DNA of 64,000 bases from Bog-756 sp963734395. Its GTDB lineage: Bacteria; Actinomycetota; Acidimicrobiia; Acidimicrobiales; RAAP-2. Under the pieces are notes generated by a model that was given only the letters and a program-made list of their open reading frames with translations, was not told where the DNA came from and did not search any database. Where the stretch lies: contig CAVTGY010000007.1 of the NCBI GenBank assembly GCA_963734395.1, positions 372,001 to 436,000 on the forward strand, in the 5' to 3' direction. The translations under genes were made by a program, and so were the position numbers. This document shows positions 18,508 through 28,488 of this stretch, one piece after another; within the stretch, counting starts at the first letter, position 1, and every line of letters begins with the position of its first letter.

Positions 18508-19210
18508 ATGAAGGCATTCGTGAAGAGAAACATCCGGTGGATTCTCATCCCCGTCCTCGGTGTGATCGTGGTCGGTGGAGCAGGCTTTTTCTGGATGCTG
18601 AGCGGCAGCTCGGCCGCGCCGCTCACCCTGCGGGCCAGCGCCTCCTTGTCGGCGGCCGCTGTCTGGAAGCGATCTCAGCGGCCATTGGACGGTGGTTGCC
18701 GGACCTGTCGACGAGCCCACGACCGCCGGCTATCGGGTGGTGGAGAAGGTCGCCGGCGGCCTCGCGTCGGACACCGCAACCGGTCGAACGGGCGATGTAA
18801 CCGGGTCGGTGACGGTAGTGGGCAAGCAGGTCACCGCCGCTAACTTCACGGTGAACATGGCCACCCTGAAGAGCGACAAGAGTCTCCGCGACACGGTCCT
18901 CAAGACCAACGCCATCGAGACGAACAAGTATCCGACGGCCGAGTTCACCCTTGCGGACCCTATTGTCCTGCCCAACATCATCCCCGGCAAGATCTATACG
19001 GCCAAAGCCCGTGGAACGCTCCGGTTGCACGGAGTCTCAAGGGTGGTGAATGTCACCCTTCAGTACCAGGAGACCAAGACGGGCATTGTCCTCCTGGCCG
19101 ACATGCCGATCACGATGGCCGATTACTCCATCAAGGCACCCAGTGTCGCTGGCGTCGTCGCCGTCGAGAACCACGGCTCCTTCGAGCTCCGCGCCAATCT
19201 GGCGGAATGA
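18508..19210 (+). CDS. YceI-family lipid-binding protein, frameshifted
   Basis: The N-terminus from ATG 18508 has a membrane anchor or signal (WILIPVLGVIVVGGAGFFWML). After a frame break between about 18630 and 18690, the YceI domain follows: WTVVAGPVDEPTTAGYRVVE, VTGSVTVVGKQVTAANFTVN, MATLKSDKSLRDTVLKTNAIET, KYPTAEFTLADPI, GTLRLHGVSRVVNVTLQYQ. YceI proteins are lipocalin-like barrels that bind polyisoprenoids or other lipids. Control by the adjacent TetR suggests induction by a hydrophobic compound. It is probably membrane-tethered outside the cell. Confidence 0.75.
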
Positions 19211-19782
19211 GGGACTCAGTGGTCGCCAGCGGTCCGCTAGCACCCTCCTGCCCTCCCGTGCGATGGCTCATCCGCCTGAGTGGACAACGGCATGCGTATC
19301 ACCTGGAGGAGTCTCTCGACGTCCTGAGCACAATCACCCATCGCTGCGATGCGGTCGGCGTGGCCAACCGATCCCGCCACGGACGGGCGGAATCTCGGGG
19401 ACCGATTCCCGTCCTGGGATGGCCCTTTGCTCTGTGGCGTTGGAGGAACGAGGCTTGCCCCCCTCCGTGGTGGGATCGGCGGATCAGACGTCCTCAATCT
19501 GAGGCTAGGACGGCATTGAAACGAAATCATCGGATCCCGGATCGGCTGCATGGTTTCAGCCCTGGCTACAGCCCGCCAGCCACAGGGGTGGCGATACCAT
19601 CGTCATTCACTCCGTCTGATCACAGCACCCGGTTCGGGCTGCCATCCATAGGACAGCGACGATCATCACTGGTACTGCACCATCACGAAAGTTCTCCACA
19701 CGCCCGGAACACACTTCAGCCCCGCGTCCCACCGGGATTATTGGCAGGACGTTTGGGGACGGTCACTCGATGTGCGGTCGCT
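19211..19782. other. Intergenic, no gene seen
   Basis: About 570 bases. A long plus-strand frame crosses it, but its composition is not protein-like and it continues antisense to the Rieske gene. I saw no repeat or RNA here. Confidence 0.45.
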
Positions 19783-20915
19783 TCAGGTCGATTCCGGGTC
19801 GAGGTCACCAGCGAGGGCCGCATCCCACATCGTGTGCAAGTGTCCGATGAGTGGTTCACCGGCGCTCCCTACCAGCAAGCGGGAGCCAGCTTCATAGCCG
19901 CGTTGACAGGCCTCGGTGGCCGGGTAGTCCTCACCGCCCAGAATCGTGACGTTGGCATCCATCACGGCTTCGCAAGTGCTTCGATTGGTCTCGTCCATGG
20001 CCCCGGGACAGCCCTCGATGAGGTGGATGATCGACTCCCCTGGGGTGCGGCCCGGCGAAATCCGGTGCAAGGACCCGCCACCGCCTGGATGGTCAACCAT
20101 CACCGTCGACGGGAAAATGCAGGTGACCATGATCGTGTCGAGTCGATCGGGCCAGTGCTCCTCGGGGACGTCTGCCATGCCCTCGATACCCTTGAAGGGC
20201 ACGGCCATGCGGCAGTGCGGTCCGAAAGTGTCGACTGCGCAGTAGTCGGCTAGGAACGGCAGCAGGCTCTCCCGGTGAAGTGAAGGTACGTGGTACGCCT
20301 CCACGTTCAGGTCAATACTGAGTTTCCAGTTCGCCGCGTTGTGGAAGGTTCGCTCGCTGCCGCTCCGGTAACGGTCGTAGCCCAACCACGAGTACTCGTC
20401 ACCCAGAGGATCAAGGAAGCCTTCCACCTCAACATCGGATCGCAGACCGACCAGCACCAGTCCGCACTGTTCGGCGACTGGCAGCGGCTGCAAGCCGGCA
20501 CTCTCCGGGTCGAACCCGGGGAATCGGTCGCGCTGGGGAATGCCACGCAGCGCACCGTCGAGTCCATAGCCCACCCGTGATACGGACAGGTGAGGCGCCG
20601 ACCGTTGTCGACGCCGTCGCACAGAGTCATCCCACGATGGGAACAAGCGTTGAGGAAGGCCCGCAACACTCCGTCTTCGCCGCGAGTCACCACCACCGGG
20701 ACACCAGCCACGACGCGCGCCACGATGTCGCCAGGATCTGCCACGTCCCCCGACCAGGCGATCACTTGCGGGGTTCGCCGGAAGAGGATGTCTTGCTCAA
20801 GCTCGAAGCGCGCCGGGTCGACAAAGATCGATCCGTCACCAACGTAGGTTCCCTCGCCCAGATCAGTGATCCCGGCGATCGTGTTGGAAATCATCCGCCG
20901 CCCGAGAGCGGTCAT
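19783..20915 (-). CDS. Rieske ring-hydroxylating oxygenase alpha subunit, frameshifted
   Basis: From ATG 20915 (18 bases past the aminoacylase stop). The Rieske [2Fe-2S] motif is complete: CSHRGMTLC, then CPYHGW. A one-base loss near 20570 shifts the frame; the continuation is GLDGALRGIPQRDRFPGFDP, then NWKLSIDLNVEAYHVPSLH, with the His-rich helix of the mononuclear iron site, and it ends at 19783. Repaired length is about 378 residues, normal for the family. These enzymes dihydroxylate, demethylate or monooxygenate aromatic and other substrates and need a reductase, which is not nearby. It shares an operon with a D-aminoacylase-type amidohydrolase. Confidence 0.8.
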
Positions 20916-20932
20916 CTGTGGTGATGCCACGC

Positions 20933-22682
20933 TCAGGACACCGTCGATGCGGATGCGCTGCCGCGCACCAACCGTCCCGGTCGGCGGCCGGTCTCGATCC
21001 CGTGCTCGAATGTGGTACCCCCGATTTGATGGTGGCCACGTAGCCCCGGCCTGCTGCACAAGTCGTGATCCACCGGCGGGCAGGTCGTAGACGACCCGCG
21101 GTGGTTCCAACTGCAAAGCGTTGTAGTCGATGAGGTTGAGGTCAGCCAGCATCCCTGGCTCGATGGTGCCCCTGTCATCGAGGCCGTAGAGGCGGGCAGT
21201 GTCGTGGCTTTGCTTCTTGACCACCAGTTCGAGGGGTAAGGTGGCGCCGCGACTGCGGTCACGGGTCCAGTGAGTGAGCATGAATGTCGGGATCGAGGCA
21301 TCGCAAATCACGCCGCAGTGGGCCCCACCGTCGCCGAGCCCGCAGGCCGAACGGGGGTGCAGCAACATTTCGCGGGCTGGTTCGAGGTCACCGTCGGAGT
21401 AGTTGAGGATCGGAATGTAGAACAGCGCTGTGCCGTCTCCGGCGATAAGCGCGTCGTAGGCCATCTCCAGCGGTCGGAGGCGTGCGGCCGCTGCACGTGC
21501 GGCCAGCGAACGTTCAGGTCCTGGCTCGTAGTCGGGCGGGTCGCCGAGGAGGAACGTGGTGACGTAAGCGTGGTCAAGCCGATCGGCTGTCTCCTCATCG
21601 GGCTCCCATCCGAGGATCGCCTGGCGAACCTCATCGGTGCGTAGGGCCGCCAACAGGTCACCGTGGGAGAGGTCCATGGCTTTCAGCTCTTGGTAGGCGG
21701 GAACGACATCGAGCAGGCAGTACGTCGTCTCAAGCCCCGATAGCAGTCCGGTCGCCCTGCCGGCGACCTGAGGCCACAGATCGGCACCGTCGTCCACCGC
21801 GTCGAGCGACGCTGCCATCAACCCTCGCCATAGGTTCGGGTCGGCGTCCACCTGGATCATGGCGAACGACACCGGGCGACCGATCTTGGCCGATAGGCGG
21901 CGCATCCAGTCGATCTCCCTGGCCGGCTGGTCGATGTCCTCGCCGGCCGCCCCGGCCGGTGCGAGCTCGAACACCCCGGCACCGACATCACCGAGCGCCG
22001 AGCCGATGCCGAACAGTTCGTCCTCTGCCGCATAAGTGCCCGGCACTGGCTCACCGTCGATCGCCCGGTGGGCGATCGTGCGGGACGTCGAGAATCCGAG
22101 CGCTCCGGCCACAATGGCATCACGGACGATGACACGCATGGCGTCGATGTCATCGGGCGTAGCCGGCTCGTTCCGTGCCCCACGATCTCCCATCACGTAG
22201 GCCCGGACCGCGCCATGGGCGATCTGGGTCCCTACGTCGACCGTCCATCGCTTCTGCTCTAGAGCGTCGAGGTACTCGGGAAAGGATTCCCACTGCCAAT
22301 CGATGCCTTCGGAGAGCGCAGTGCCGGGGATGTCCTCGACACCTTCCATCAGTCCCACCAGCCACTCACGCTTGTCCTCGCTCACCGGGGCGAAGCCGAC
22401 ACCGCAGTTGCCGGTAACGACCGTCGTAACCCCGTGCCACGACGACGGAGCCAGCGTCTCATCCCAGGTGACCTGGCCGTCATAGTGCGTGTGGATATCG
22501 ACCCAACCCGGAGTCACGAGCAGTCCGGTGGCGTCGATCTCCTCGTCGCCGGGTGGAAGATCAGGTCCGACGGCGACGATGTGCCCCATGTCCACCGCCA
22601 GATCACCGACGAAACGCGGGGCCCCGGTGCCGTCCACGATCGTGCCGTTGCGAATCACCAGATCGGTCATGTCGTCCCTCAC
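20933..22682 (-). CDS. N-acyl-D-amino-acid deacylase-type amidohydrolase, frameshifted
   Basis: Starts MTDLVIRNGTIVDGTGAPRF, then GLLVTPGWVDIHTHYDGQVTWDE with the HxH metal motif, and TVVTGNCGVGFAP with the metal-bridging Cys (GNCG), typical of D-aminoacylases. Later GMLADLNLIDYNAL and VVYDLPAGGSRLVQQ mark the C-terminus. The frame breaks near 21010-21075; the remainder (GRRPGRLVRGSASASTVS) ends at 20933. It hydrolyses an N-acyl or amide bond, substrate unknown. Without repair the frame reads through into the Rieske gene and looks like a fusion. It lies directly downstream of iclR and the palindrome at 22752. Confidence 0.82.
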
Positions 22683-22751
22683 TCTGCGGTCACGGCGCTT
22701 CTCGCCGAACTCGTCCCACGATGGTGTCGAGGCTCACCCGCGGGCGCAATC

Positions 22752-22768
22752 CTTTGCACAGTGCAAAG
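22752..22768. promoter_or_regulatory. Perfect 17-bp palindrome, likely IclR operator
   Basis: CTTTGCAC-A-GTGCAAAG: 8-bp perfect arms, one-base centre. It sits in the gap between the iclR stop (22769) and the deacylase start (22682), 70 bases upstream of the latter. Confidence 0.6.
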
Positions 22769-23662
22769 TCACCTTCGGCGTGTCGAGCGTGTATTCGGCG
22801 GGTGGCCGCCCACCTCTTCGGTCACGGCATCAGCCGCCAGCCTCACCTGGTGGCCGACGGCCATCAGTTCCCGACCGGACAGCGAGCGGTTGAACGGACT
22901 GAGGGTGATTGAAAGGTCGACCCCACCCGACGGTCCGAACACGGGCGCCCCGATCCCGGTCGCCCAGTAGGTCGCGTGCGGGTTGATCTTGGTCACCAGA
23001 TACTCCTCGTTGGAAAGCAATCGGCGCAGCTCCTCATCCCGCGCTGGCGAGGGTGACGCTTGCAGGCGATCGAGCACCTGGTCCCCTATGCCTTCGTCGC
23101 TACGGACCTCCACCGTGAAGCCGAGGCTGCGCATGCGGACAAGCGTCGTCCGCAACCACTTGGCCCGGTCGTTGGACAGCGACGGATCGGCAGCGATCCA
23201 CTCGTCGACATGTTCGGCCGGAGCCCACGCCAAGAATACTGATCCCAATGGCGGCACCATTGGGATCAGTTCGCCGATCCTCATGGGTGGCACGGGATGG
23301 CTCGGGTCCCACGTGTAGTGGACAAGCCGGGCCCAGCGACGGTCGCGCACGAAGGCGTAGCAGGCGGATCCGAACGTCCTCGACAGCCGGTCCATGTGCC
23401 GGTGAGCGACGGCGAGGCCCTGGTAGCGGTCGGCCGCCACACGACCGGGCTCCACGAGCGCCGGACCCAGGTAGTAGCGGCGGTCCGACTGCTCTCGGAC
23501 CAGGTAGCCGGCAGTGGTCAAGGCGGCGAGGACGTGCACCATGGTCGATTGAGACTCATCCAGCTCGTCGGCCATCTCGGTGAGGGTTGCGCCTTCTGTC
23601 CGTCCGGAGAGCAGGTTGATGATCGCCACCACTCGATCAATCTGAGGCGCAGGCCGAGGCAC
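22769..23662 (-). CDS. IclR-family transcriptional regulator
   Basis: 297 residues. The N-terminal winged HTH (VVAIINLLSGRTEGATLTEM, then ADELDESQSTMVHVLAALTTAGYLVRE) and the C-terminal effector domain (YYLGPALVEPG, then LGSVFLAWAP) are IclR-like. It precedes the deacylase-Rieske genes on the same strand, and a perfect palindrome lies between. It most likely controls that catabolic unit, and perhaps the divergent arylsulfatase. The effector is probably a pathway substrate. Confidence 0.88.
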   Translation of the reverse strand: MPRPAPQIDRVVAIINLLSGRTEGATLTEMADELDESQSTMVHVLAALTTAGYLVREQSDRRYYLGPALVEPGRVAADRYQGLAVAHRHMDRLSRTFGSACYAFVRDRRWARLVHYTWDPSHPVPPMRIGELIPMVPPLGSVFLAWAPAEHVDEWIAADPSLSNDRAKWLRTTLVRMRSLGFTVEVRSDEGIGDQVLDRLQASPSPARDEELRRLLSNEEYLVTKINPHATYWATGIGAPVFGPSGGVDLSITLSPFNRSLSGRELMAVGHQVRLAADAVTEEVGGHPPNTRSTRRR

Positions 23663-23806
23663 GGACTGATGAGTCTAGGCGAGGCATCGATGTCGAAATC
23701 GAGTCAGAGGCTTCGAATCCCAACCGGATCGGAGGGCGGCCGAGCGCGGTGCCCCCAAATGTTCACATCCGGCAGAGTGGCGGGGTCGTCCCTATCACAT
23801 CAGGTT

Positions 23807-23875
23807 GGTGGGACACTTCCCTGTCAAGACGCTGACGATTGCTTGCAGCGCAAACGGCGTTGACACAGGAAGTCG
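23807..23875. repeat. Partial copy of dispersed repeat A
   Basis: gggacacttccctgtcaaga, then cgattgcttgcagcgcaaac, then ggcgt aligns with the left ends of the copies at 27978 and 42949. The rest of the repeat is absent. It lies in the 320-base region between divergent iclR and the arylsulfatase gene. Confidence 0.45.
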
Positions 23876-23984
23876 CTTGAGGTGGCAGAGTCGGATATCG
23901 TTGCCGAGAACTGGGCGGTTATCCCCCGGCACTTGGGCTTGGGCGCCAAGCGGCAACAATCCTGACGTGCCGGGAGGGCCGAGC

Positions 23985-26393
23985 ATGAGCGACGTCGATC
24001 GAAACAATCTCCCGATTCGTCGGTCGTCGTTTTCCGGTGTGGTGGGCAAGACGCTGGCCGAATCACAGCCCGACTGGAACCTGATCAGCCATTCGGTACC
24101 GCCTGACGGCGCACCGAACGTGCTGCTTGTCCTGATCGACGACGCCGGGTTTGGGAATCCGAGTACATTCGGAGGTCCGATCCAAACGCCCAGTTACACC
24201 CGCATGGCACAGGGAGGGCTTCGCTACAACCGGTTCCATGTGACGGCCCTGTGTTCGCCGACCCGTGCTTCCCTGATGACCGGGCGGAACAACCACGCAG
24301 TGGGTTTCGGCTCCATCGGCGAGTTCGCGGGGGGGTTCCCGGGTTACTCGGCGATCCTGCCTCGCGACTGCGCTCCCCTCCCTCGAATTCTTAGGGACAA
24401 CGGCTACAGCACCGCCATCTTCGGAAAATGGCACCTCACACCGGATGGCCAACAAGGCCCTGCCGGTCCGTTCGACCGCTGGCCCAATGGTTGGGGTTTC
24501 GATTATTTCTACGGAATTCTCGGGGGTGGCTCGAGCCAGTGGGATCCTTGCCTGGCCGAGAACCAGAAGATCATCGGCACGGATGACAGCTTCTACAACG
24601 ACGACGACCCTTTCTATTTCCCCGACGCGATGGCCGATCGCACCATCGAGTGGCTGCACGCAATCCGCGCCCAGGACGCGAACAAGCCTTTCTTCGTCTA
24701 CTTCTCGACCGGCTGCAGCCACGCTCCTCATCACGTCACCAAGGTGTGGGCCGACAAGTACAGGGGGGCGTTCGACCAGGGCTGGGACAAGCTGCGCGAG
24801 GAGACATTCGCCCGCCAGAAGGAACTCGGGGTGATCCCTACCGACACTCAGCTCACCCCTCGGAACAAGGCGTTCCCTGCGTGGGACGACGTCCCCGACC
24901 ACCTGAAGGTCTTCTACGCCCGCCAGATGGAGGTCTACGCCGGGTACTCGGAGAACGCCGACTACAACGTCGGACGAGTGGTGGATGCCATCGAGGATCT
25001 CGGTGAGCTCGACGACACGCTTATCGTGTGGATCTGGGGCGACAACGGGGCCAGCATGGAGGGGACGCTCACCGGCTCCTTCAACGAGCTCACCATGCAA
25101 AATGGCATCCCCCTGACCGACGAGAACCAGTTCCAGCTCTCCGAACTCTACGGCGGGCTTGATCAGTGGGGCGGCCCCATCATGGACCCCCACTACTCGG
25201 CAGGGTGGGCGTGGGCTGGGGCGACTCCCTTCCAGTGGGGCAAGCAGGTGGGCTCGCACCTGGGCGGGACTCGCAATCCGATGGTCGTGCACTGGCCTCG
25301 TCGCATCGCGGACACAGGAGGGCTGCGTTCGCAGTTCGCTCACGTCATCGACGTGGCTCCCACCATTCTCGACGTTGCCGGCATTCCTGAGCCCCAGACG
25401 GTCGACGGAATCCAACAGGAACCGATGCACGGCAAGCCGTTCACTGCGTCCTTGACCGACGGTGCCGCCCCCGAGCACCGCACCCAGCAGTACTTCGAGA
25501 CGATCGGTAACAGGGGCATGTACAAAGACGGCTGGTGGCTCGCAATGAAGACCGAGCGCATCCCCTGGGACCTCACCCCCGAAGCGCTTGCTCCGTATGC
25601 GCCGGGTGTCTGGGACCCGGACGCGGGCCCGGCGGAGCTCTATTACTTGCCTGATGACTTTTCGCAGGCGAAGGACCTTGCTGCCGACCATCCCGAGAAG
25701 GTGCAGGAGCTCAAGGACCTCTTTTGGGAGGAGGCCGAGCGGTACAAGGTATTGCCGCTGCTCGCTGCTCTTTCGGCATTCTTCGGCATCGTTCCCCCGA
25801 TCCCCCAGGAGACGACCTTCGAGTTTCGAGGTGACGTTCAGAACGTAATGCCTGGCATGATCCCGAGGATCTACAACCGCTCGTACACGATCACCGCCGA
25901 ACTGGTCGTGCCCGAGACGGGTGTCGAAGGGGTAATCGTGGCTGAGGCCGACCACCTTGGGGGCTTCACGCTCTTTGTCGACGACGGCAAGTTGACACAC
26001 ACCTATTCGATGATGGGCGTATTTGTATACAAGCAGGTCGCCGATGAGGGTCTGCCTCAAGGCGACGTTATCGTGCGAATGGAGTTCGCGGCCGACGAGG
26101 CGAAGCCGGCCACCGGAGGCGATGTCACCCTTTTCGTCAACGACCGACAAGTCGGGAAGGGGCACATGGACTACACCGTGCCCATCCGGTTCTCTGGATA
26201 CGCGGGGATGGACATCGGGCGGGACAACGGCGGCGTCGTCGATCGCGCCTATGAGGACAGGAAGCCGTTCGCGTTCACCGGCACGGTCAAGAAGGTGGTG
26301 TTCGACATCACTCCACATCTCACTGACCAGGACGAACTCGACGTGCACACCGCCGAACAACACGGTCACGCGGCACGCGCCTTGTCAGAGTGA
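23985..26393 (+). CDS. Arylsulfatase (type I sulfatase)
   Basis: 802 residues from ATG 23985, preceded by GGGAGG; a longer in-frame extension lacks a site. Metal-binding Asp pair in LLVLIDDAGFGNPS (D52, D53). The sulfatase signature CSPTRASLMTG has the formylglycine precursor C90. GKWHLTP and IWIWGDNGASMEG supply further active-site residues. The length and the C-terminal beta domain match the large actinobacterial arylsulfatases, which hydrolyse sulfate esters. There is no signal peptide, so it may be cytoplasmic. A formylglycine-generating enzyme is needed and is not in the window. Confidence 0.92.
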   Translation: MSDVDRNNLPIRRSSFSGVVGKTLAESQPDWNLISHSVPPDGAPNVLLVLIDDAGFGNPSTFGGPIQTPSYTRMAQGGLRYNRFHVTALCSPTRASLMTGRNNHAVGFGSIGEFAGGFPGYSAILPRDCAPLPRILRDNGYSTAIFGKWHLTPDGQQGPAGPFDRWPNGWGFDYFYGILGGGSSQWDPCLAENQKIIGTDDSFYNDDDPFYFPDAMADRTIEWLHAIRAQDANKPFFVYFSTGCSHAPHHVTKVWADKYRGAFDQGWDKLREETFARQKELGVIPTDTQLTPRNKAFPAWDDVPDHLKVFYARQMEVYAGYSENADYNVGRVVDAIEDLGELDDTLIVWIWGDNGASMEGTLTGSFNELTMQNGIPLTDENQFQLSELYGGLDQWGGPIMDPHYSAGWAWAGATPFQWGKQVGSHLGGTRNPMVVHWPRRIADTGGLRSQFAHVIDVAPTILDVAGIPEPQTVDGIQQEPMHGKPFTASLTDGAAPEHRTQQYFETIGNRGMYKDGWWLAMKTERIPWDLTPEALAPYAPGVWDPDAGPAELYYLPDDFSQAKDLAADHPEKVQELKDLFWEEAERYKVLPLLAALSAFFGIVPPIPQETTFEFRGDVQNVMPGMIPRIYNRSYTITAELVVPETGVEGVIVAEADHLGGFTLFVDDGKLTHTYSMMGVFVYKQVADEGLPQGDVIVRMEFAADEAKPATGGDVTLFVNDRQVGKGHMDYTVPIRFSGYAGMDIGRDNGGVVDRAYEDRKPFAFTGTVKKVVFDITPHLTDQDELDVHTAEQHGHAARALSE

Positions 26394-26450
26394 CCGATCA
26401 GTGAAAGTGCCTGAGCGGGCTACGCCATACGACATTCGAGCGGCGGCACC

Positions 26451-26858
26451 GTGAGTTTCAACCATAACGTCGAGAACGTTGTCCAGGTCGTAGAGGGCGT
26501 TGGTGTGGCCATCCTCGCGTTGGGTGGACTCGGCACTCTGATTCATTCGGGCATGCTCTACTTGATCCCAGCTCGCCGTGCTCGCGCGTATCACTACTTC
26601 AGGAAGCATCTCGGTCGAGTGATTCTGCTGGGCCTGGAAGTTCTCATTGTCGCCGACATCATCAGAACGGTCATCGTTGACCAGAGCCCGCAAAGTGTGG
26701 CAGTGCTCGCCACAATCGTGGTAGTCAGGATTCTGCTCAGCTGGTCGCTCGATGTCGAGATTGATGGTGTGTGGCCCTGGAAGAAGCATGAGGCTCTGGC
26801 GGTCGGTCTTGATGGAAGCAATGCTGGCCCTGGGGATACCCGCCAAGACGACGCTTGA
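26451..26858 (+). CDS. DUF1622 membrane protein
   Basis: 135 residues from GTG 26451. Three hydrophobic segments (VEGVGVAILALGGLGTLIHS, then RVILLGLEVLIVADIIRTVI, then VAVLATIVVVRILLSWSL) and the LGLEVLIVADIIRTV text fit DUF1622. The function of the family is unknown. It lies 58 bases downstream of the arylsulfatase in the same direction and may be cotranscribed. Confidence 0.8.
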   Translation: MSFNHNVENVVQVVEGVGVAILALGGLGTLIHSGMLYLIPARRARAYHYFRKHLGRVILLGLEVLIVADIIRTVIVDQSPQSVAVLATIVVVRILLSWSLDVEIDGVWPWKKHEALAVGLDGSNAGPGDTRQDDA

Positions 26859-26987
26859 CCAGCGCCCAATAGCGAGCCGAGGGAGTGTCCCCCAGCATCA
26901 GCTCGGTGACGGTTGTCGACCGGCACCTATCGGCACGGGCAGGACACTCAAACGCGCTCTACAGGCAACGACACCTAGTTCCTCGCA

Positions 26988-27920
26988 ATGGAAGGCGGGG
27001 TGGAGACCGAGCGATGTACGCTGCCGTTGATGAAGTGGACGCCGGGGCCAAGCAAGCCGGCACCGAGTGTCGGTTCTTTGTCGGCGGCGTCCCATCGAGT
27101 TGACGTCTCCGGGGTCGGCGTCGTCTTGCCCAAGACTTTGCGCCAGGCCGTGCGTGTTGAATTCGGGCGGGCCTTCCACTCGCCTTACGAGGTCCCGATC
27201 GTTGTAACTGTCAACGGTTTGCTCATGGTCGGATTGTGGTTCCTGCTGCCAACCCAATGGAAGAACTCCCTGTTCTCCCTGCACGGCACACTCGCATTTG
27301 CCATGGTGCTGGCTGCCTGGATGCTTTCTGATGTCCCCGCCACCAATGTCCTGGGGCCCGACGCCCGCCGGGTGGCGGCGGCCATCGACGACCCGGTGAT
27401 GTTCCGCCGCCTGCTCTACGCCAAGAACCTGGTCCTGTGGACCCTGATCGCCCCGGTGTGCGCGGTCATCGCCATCGGTATCGGAATAAACGCGAACGAC
27501 CTGTCGGCCACGCTCATCACGATCGTGGCCATCGTCGTGATGCCCTTCGGCGCGCTGGGCATCTCGGCCTGGGTCGGCATACGGTTCCCGTATCACCCGA
27601 TTCCGCTCTCCCAACGCTGGGCCCATCGCAAGCCATGGCGCCACATGATCGTTCGCTGGTTCAGTCTCGCTCTGACCCCGTACATATTGGTCCCCATAGT
27701 GGCCCTGGTCCTTTTGGGGCCGTCCCTGGCCTACTGGTCGCTGTTCGCGAAGAACGGCCTCAACAGCAGACTCTCTGACGGCCAGTACGCGGTAGGCATC
27801 CTCATCGCCTGCGCGTTGTCCGTGGCCGGGTCGATCGGCGGTCATCACCTGGGCGAGCGTTGGGCGCGCCGTCGCAAAGCGCAACTCTCCGCCTACCTGT
27901 CCAACCCATCGCTTGGGTAG
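26988..27920 (+). CDS. Polytopic membrane protein of unknown function
   Basis: 310 residues in the open frame; the true start may be ATG 27030 or later, because the first 40 residues are not protein-like. Five or six membrane helices follow (IVVTVNGLLMVGLWFLLP, LAFAMVLAAWMLS, LVLWTLIAPVCAVIAIGIGI, TLITIVAIVVMPFGALGISA, PYILVPIVALVLLGPSLAYW, VGILIACALSVAGSIGG). The layout recalls ABC-2-type permease subunits, but no ATPase gene is adjacent. I do not recognise it more closely. Confidence 0.55.
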   Translation: MEGGVETERCTLPLMKWTPGPSKPAPSVGSLSAASHRVDVSGVGVVLPKTLRQAVRVEFGRAFHSPYEVPIVVTVNGLLMVGLWFLLPTQWKNSLFSLHGTLAFAMVLAAWMLSDVPATNVLGPDARRVAAAIDDPVMFRRLLYAKNLVLWTLIAPVCAVIAIGIGINANDLSATLITIVAIVVMPFGALGISAWVGIRFPYHPIPLSQRWAHRKPWRHMIVRWFSLALTPYILVPIVALVLLGPSLAYWSLFAKNGLNSRLSDGQYAVGILIACALSVAGSIGGHHLGERWARRRKAQLSAYLSNPSLG

Positions 27921-27977
27921 GACAGAAGCAAAGGAGCGACTAGAAATCGCCGTCTGAGACTGCCCCCAACACCTCGC

Positions 27978-28170
27978 TCGGGGGACACTTACCGGTCAGC
28001 CGCCGACGGTTGCTTCCGGGAGCGAACGGCGTCTCCTGCTCAGATGCGGCGGACAAGCAGGGGTTCGAACATCGCCCTTTTCCTGGGTCGGCGAAGGCCA
28101 ATGAAATACTGACTCTGACCAGGGAAAACGTTGTGATTCCGACAACGAAGTGGAGGTTATGGGACTATGT
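27978..28170. repeat. Dispersed repeat A, copy 1
   Basis: Aligns with 42949-43115. Shared blocks: ggcgaac-type start with gcgaacggc, cagggGttcgaacatcgc (28057-28074), ctctgaccaggga, aacgttgt.attccgacaac and gtggaggttatgggact. The right end carries a tRNA-like 3'-end stretch (28150-28182) that is scrambled relative to the clean tRNA half at 43107. Confidence 0.7.
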
Positions 28171-28250
28171 TCGAACCCCTCCTGGCCCGCTGACCTGGGG
28201 TAATGCAGGCCGAAGACGTGAGTCCGAGGCCAATTTCAGGTGCCGAGCCG

Positions 28251-28418
28251 CTCGCCCAAGGTCAGCTCCGGAAGTGATGGGACTATGTTCGAACCCCTGC
28301 CGGCGTCGATCAATCCCGTTGGGGGCTCGTGGCAAATGCGCTTACCGGCACATTGGATTTCAGCGAGGTCGGAGGGCGCAACCTCGCCAGTGCTCGCGGT
28401 AGTTGCCTACCCCGGAAC
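28251..28418. repeat. Dispersed repeat B, copy 2
   Basis: Matches 15841-16020, with the same order of blocks including gatgggactatgttcgaacc (28276-28295) and cagcgaggtcggagggcgca. It directly follows repeat A copy 1, so A and B are adjacent here. No convincing gene lies in 27921-28488. Confidence 0.75.
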
Positions 28419-28488
28419 GCTACATGTCGGCGTGTGGATAAGTCTAATTGCCCTCACACCAGTGGTCACCAGTTAGCACGTTGGCTGC

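Noticed and set aside
19207..20253. A 348-residue plus-strand frame
   Set aside because: Half is antisense to the Rieske gene and the rest has no domain, start site or compositional support.
20307..22682. A deacylase-Rieske fusion
   Set aside because: The deacylase has its own C-terminus and stop at 20933 in another frame, and the Rieske gene has a start at 20915. The fusion frame passes through non-protein-like text.
24063..26369. A 768-residue minus-strand frame
   Set aside because: It is antisense to the arylsulfatase, which has all sulfatase motifs; the antisense product has no recognisable features and is a high-GC shadow.
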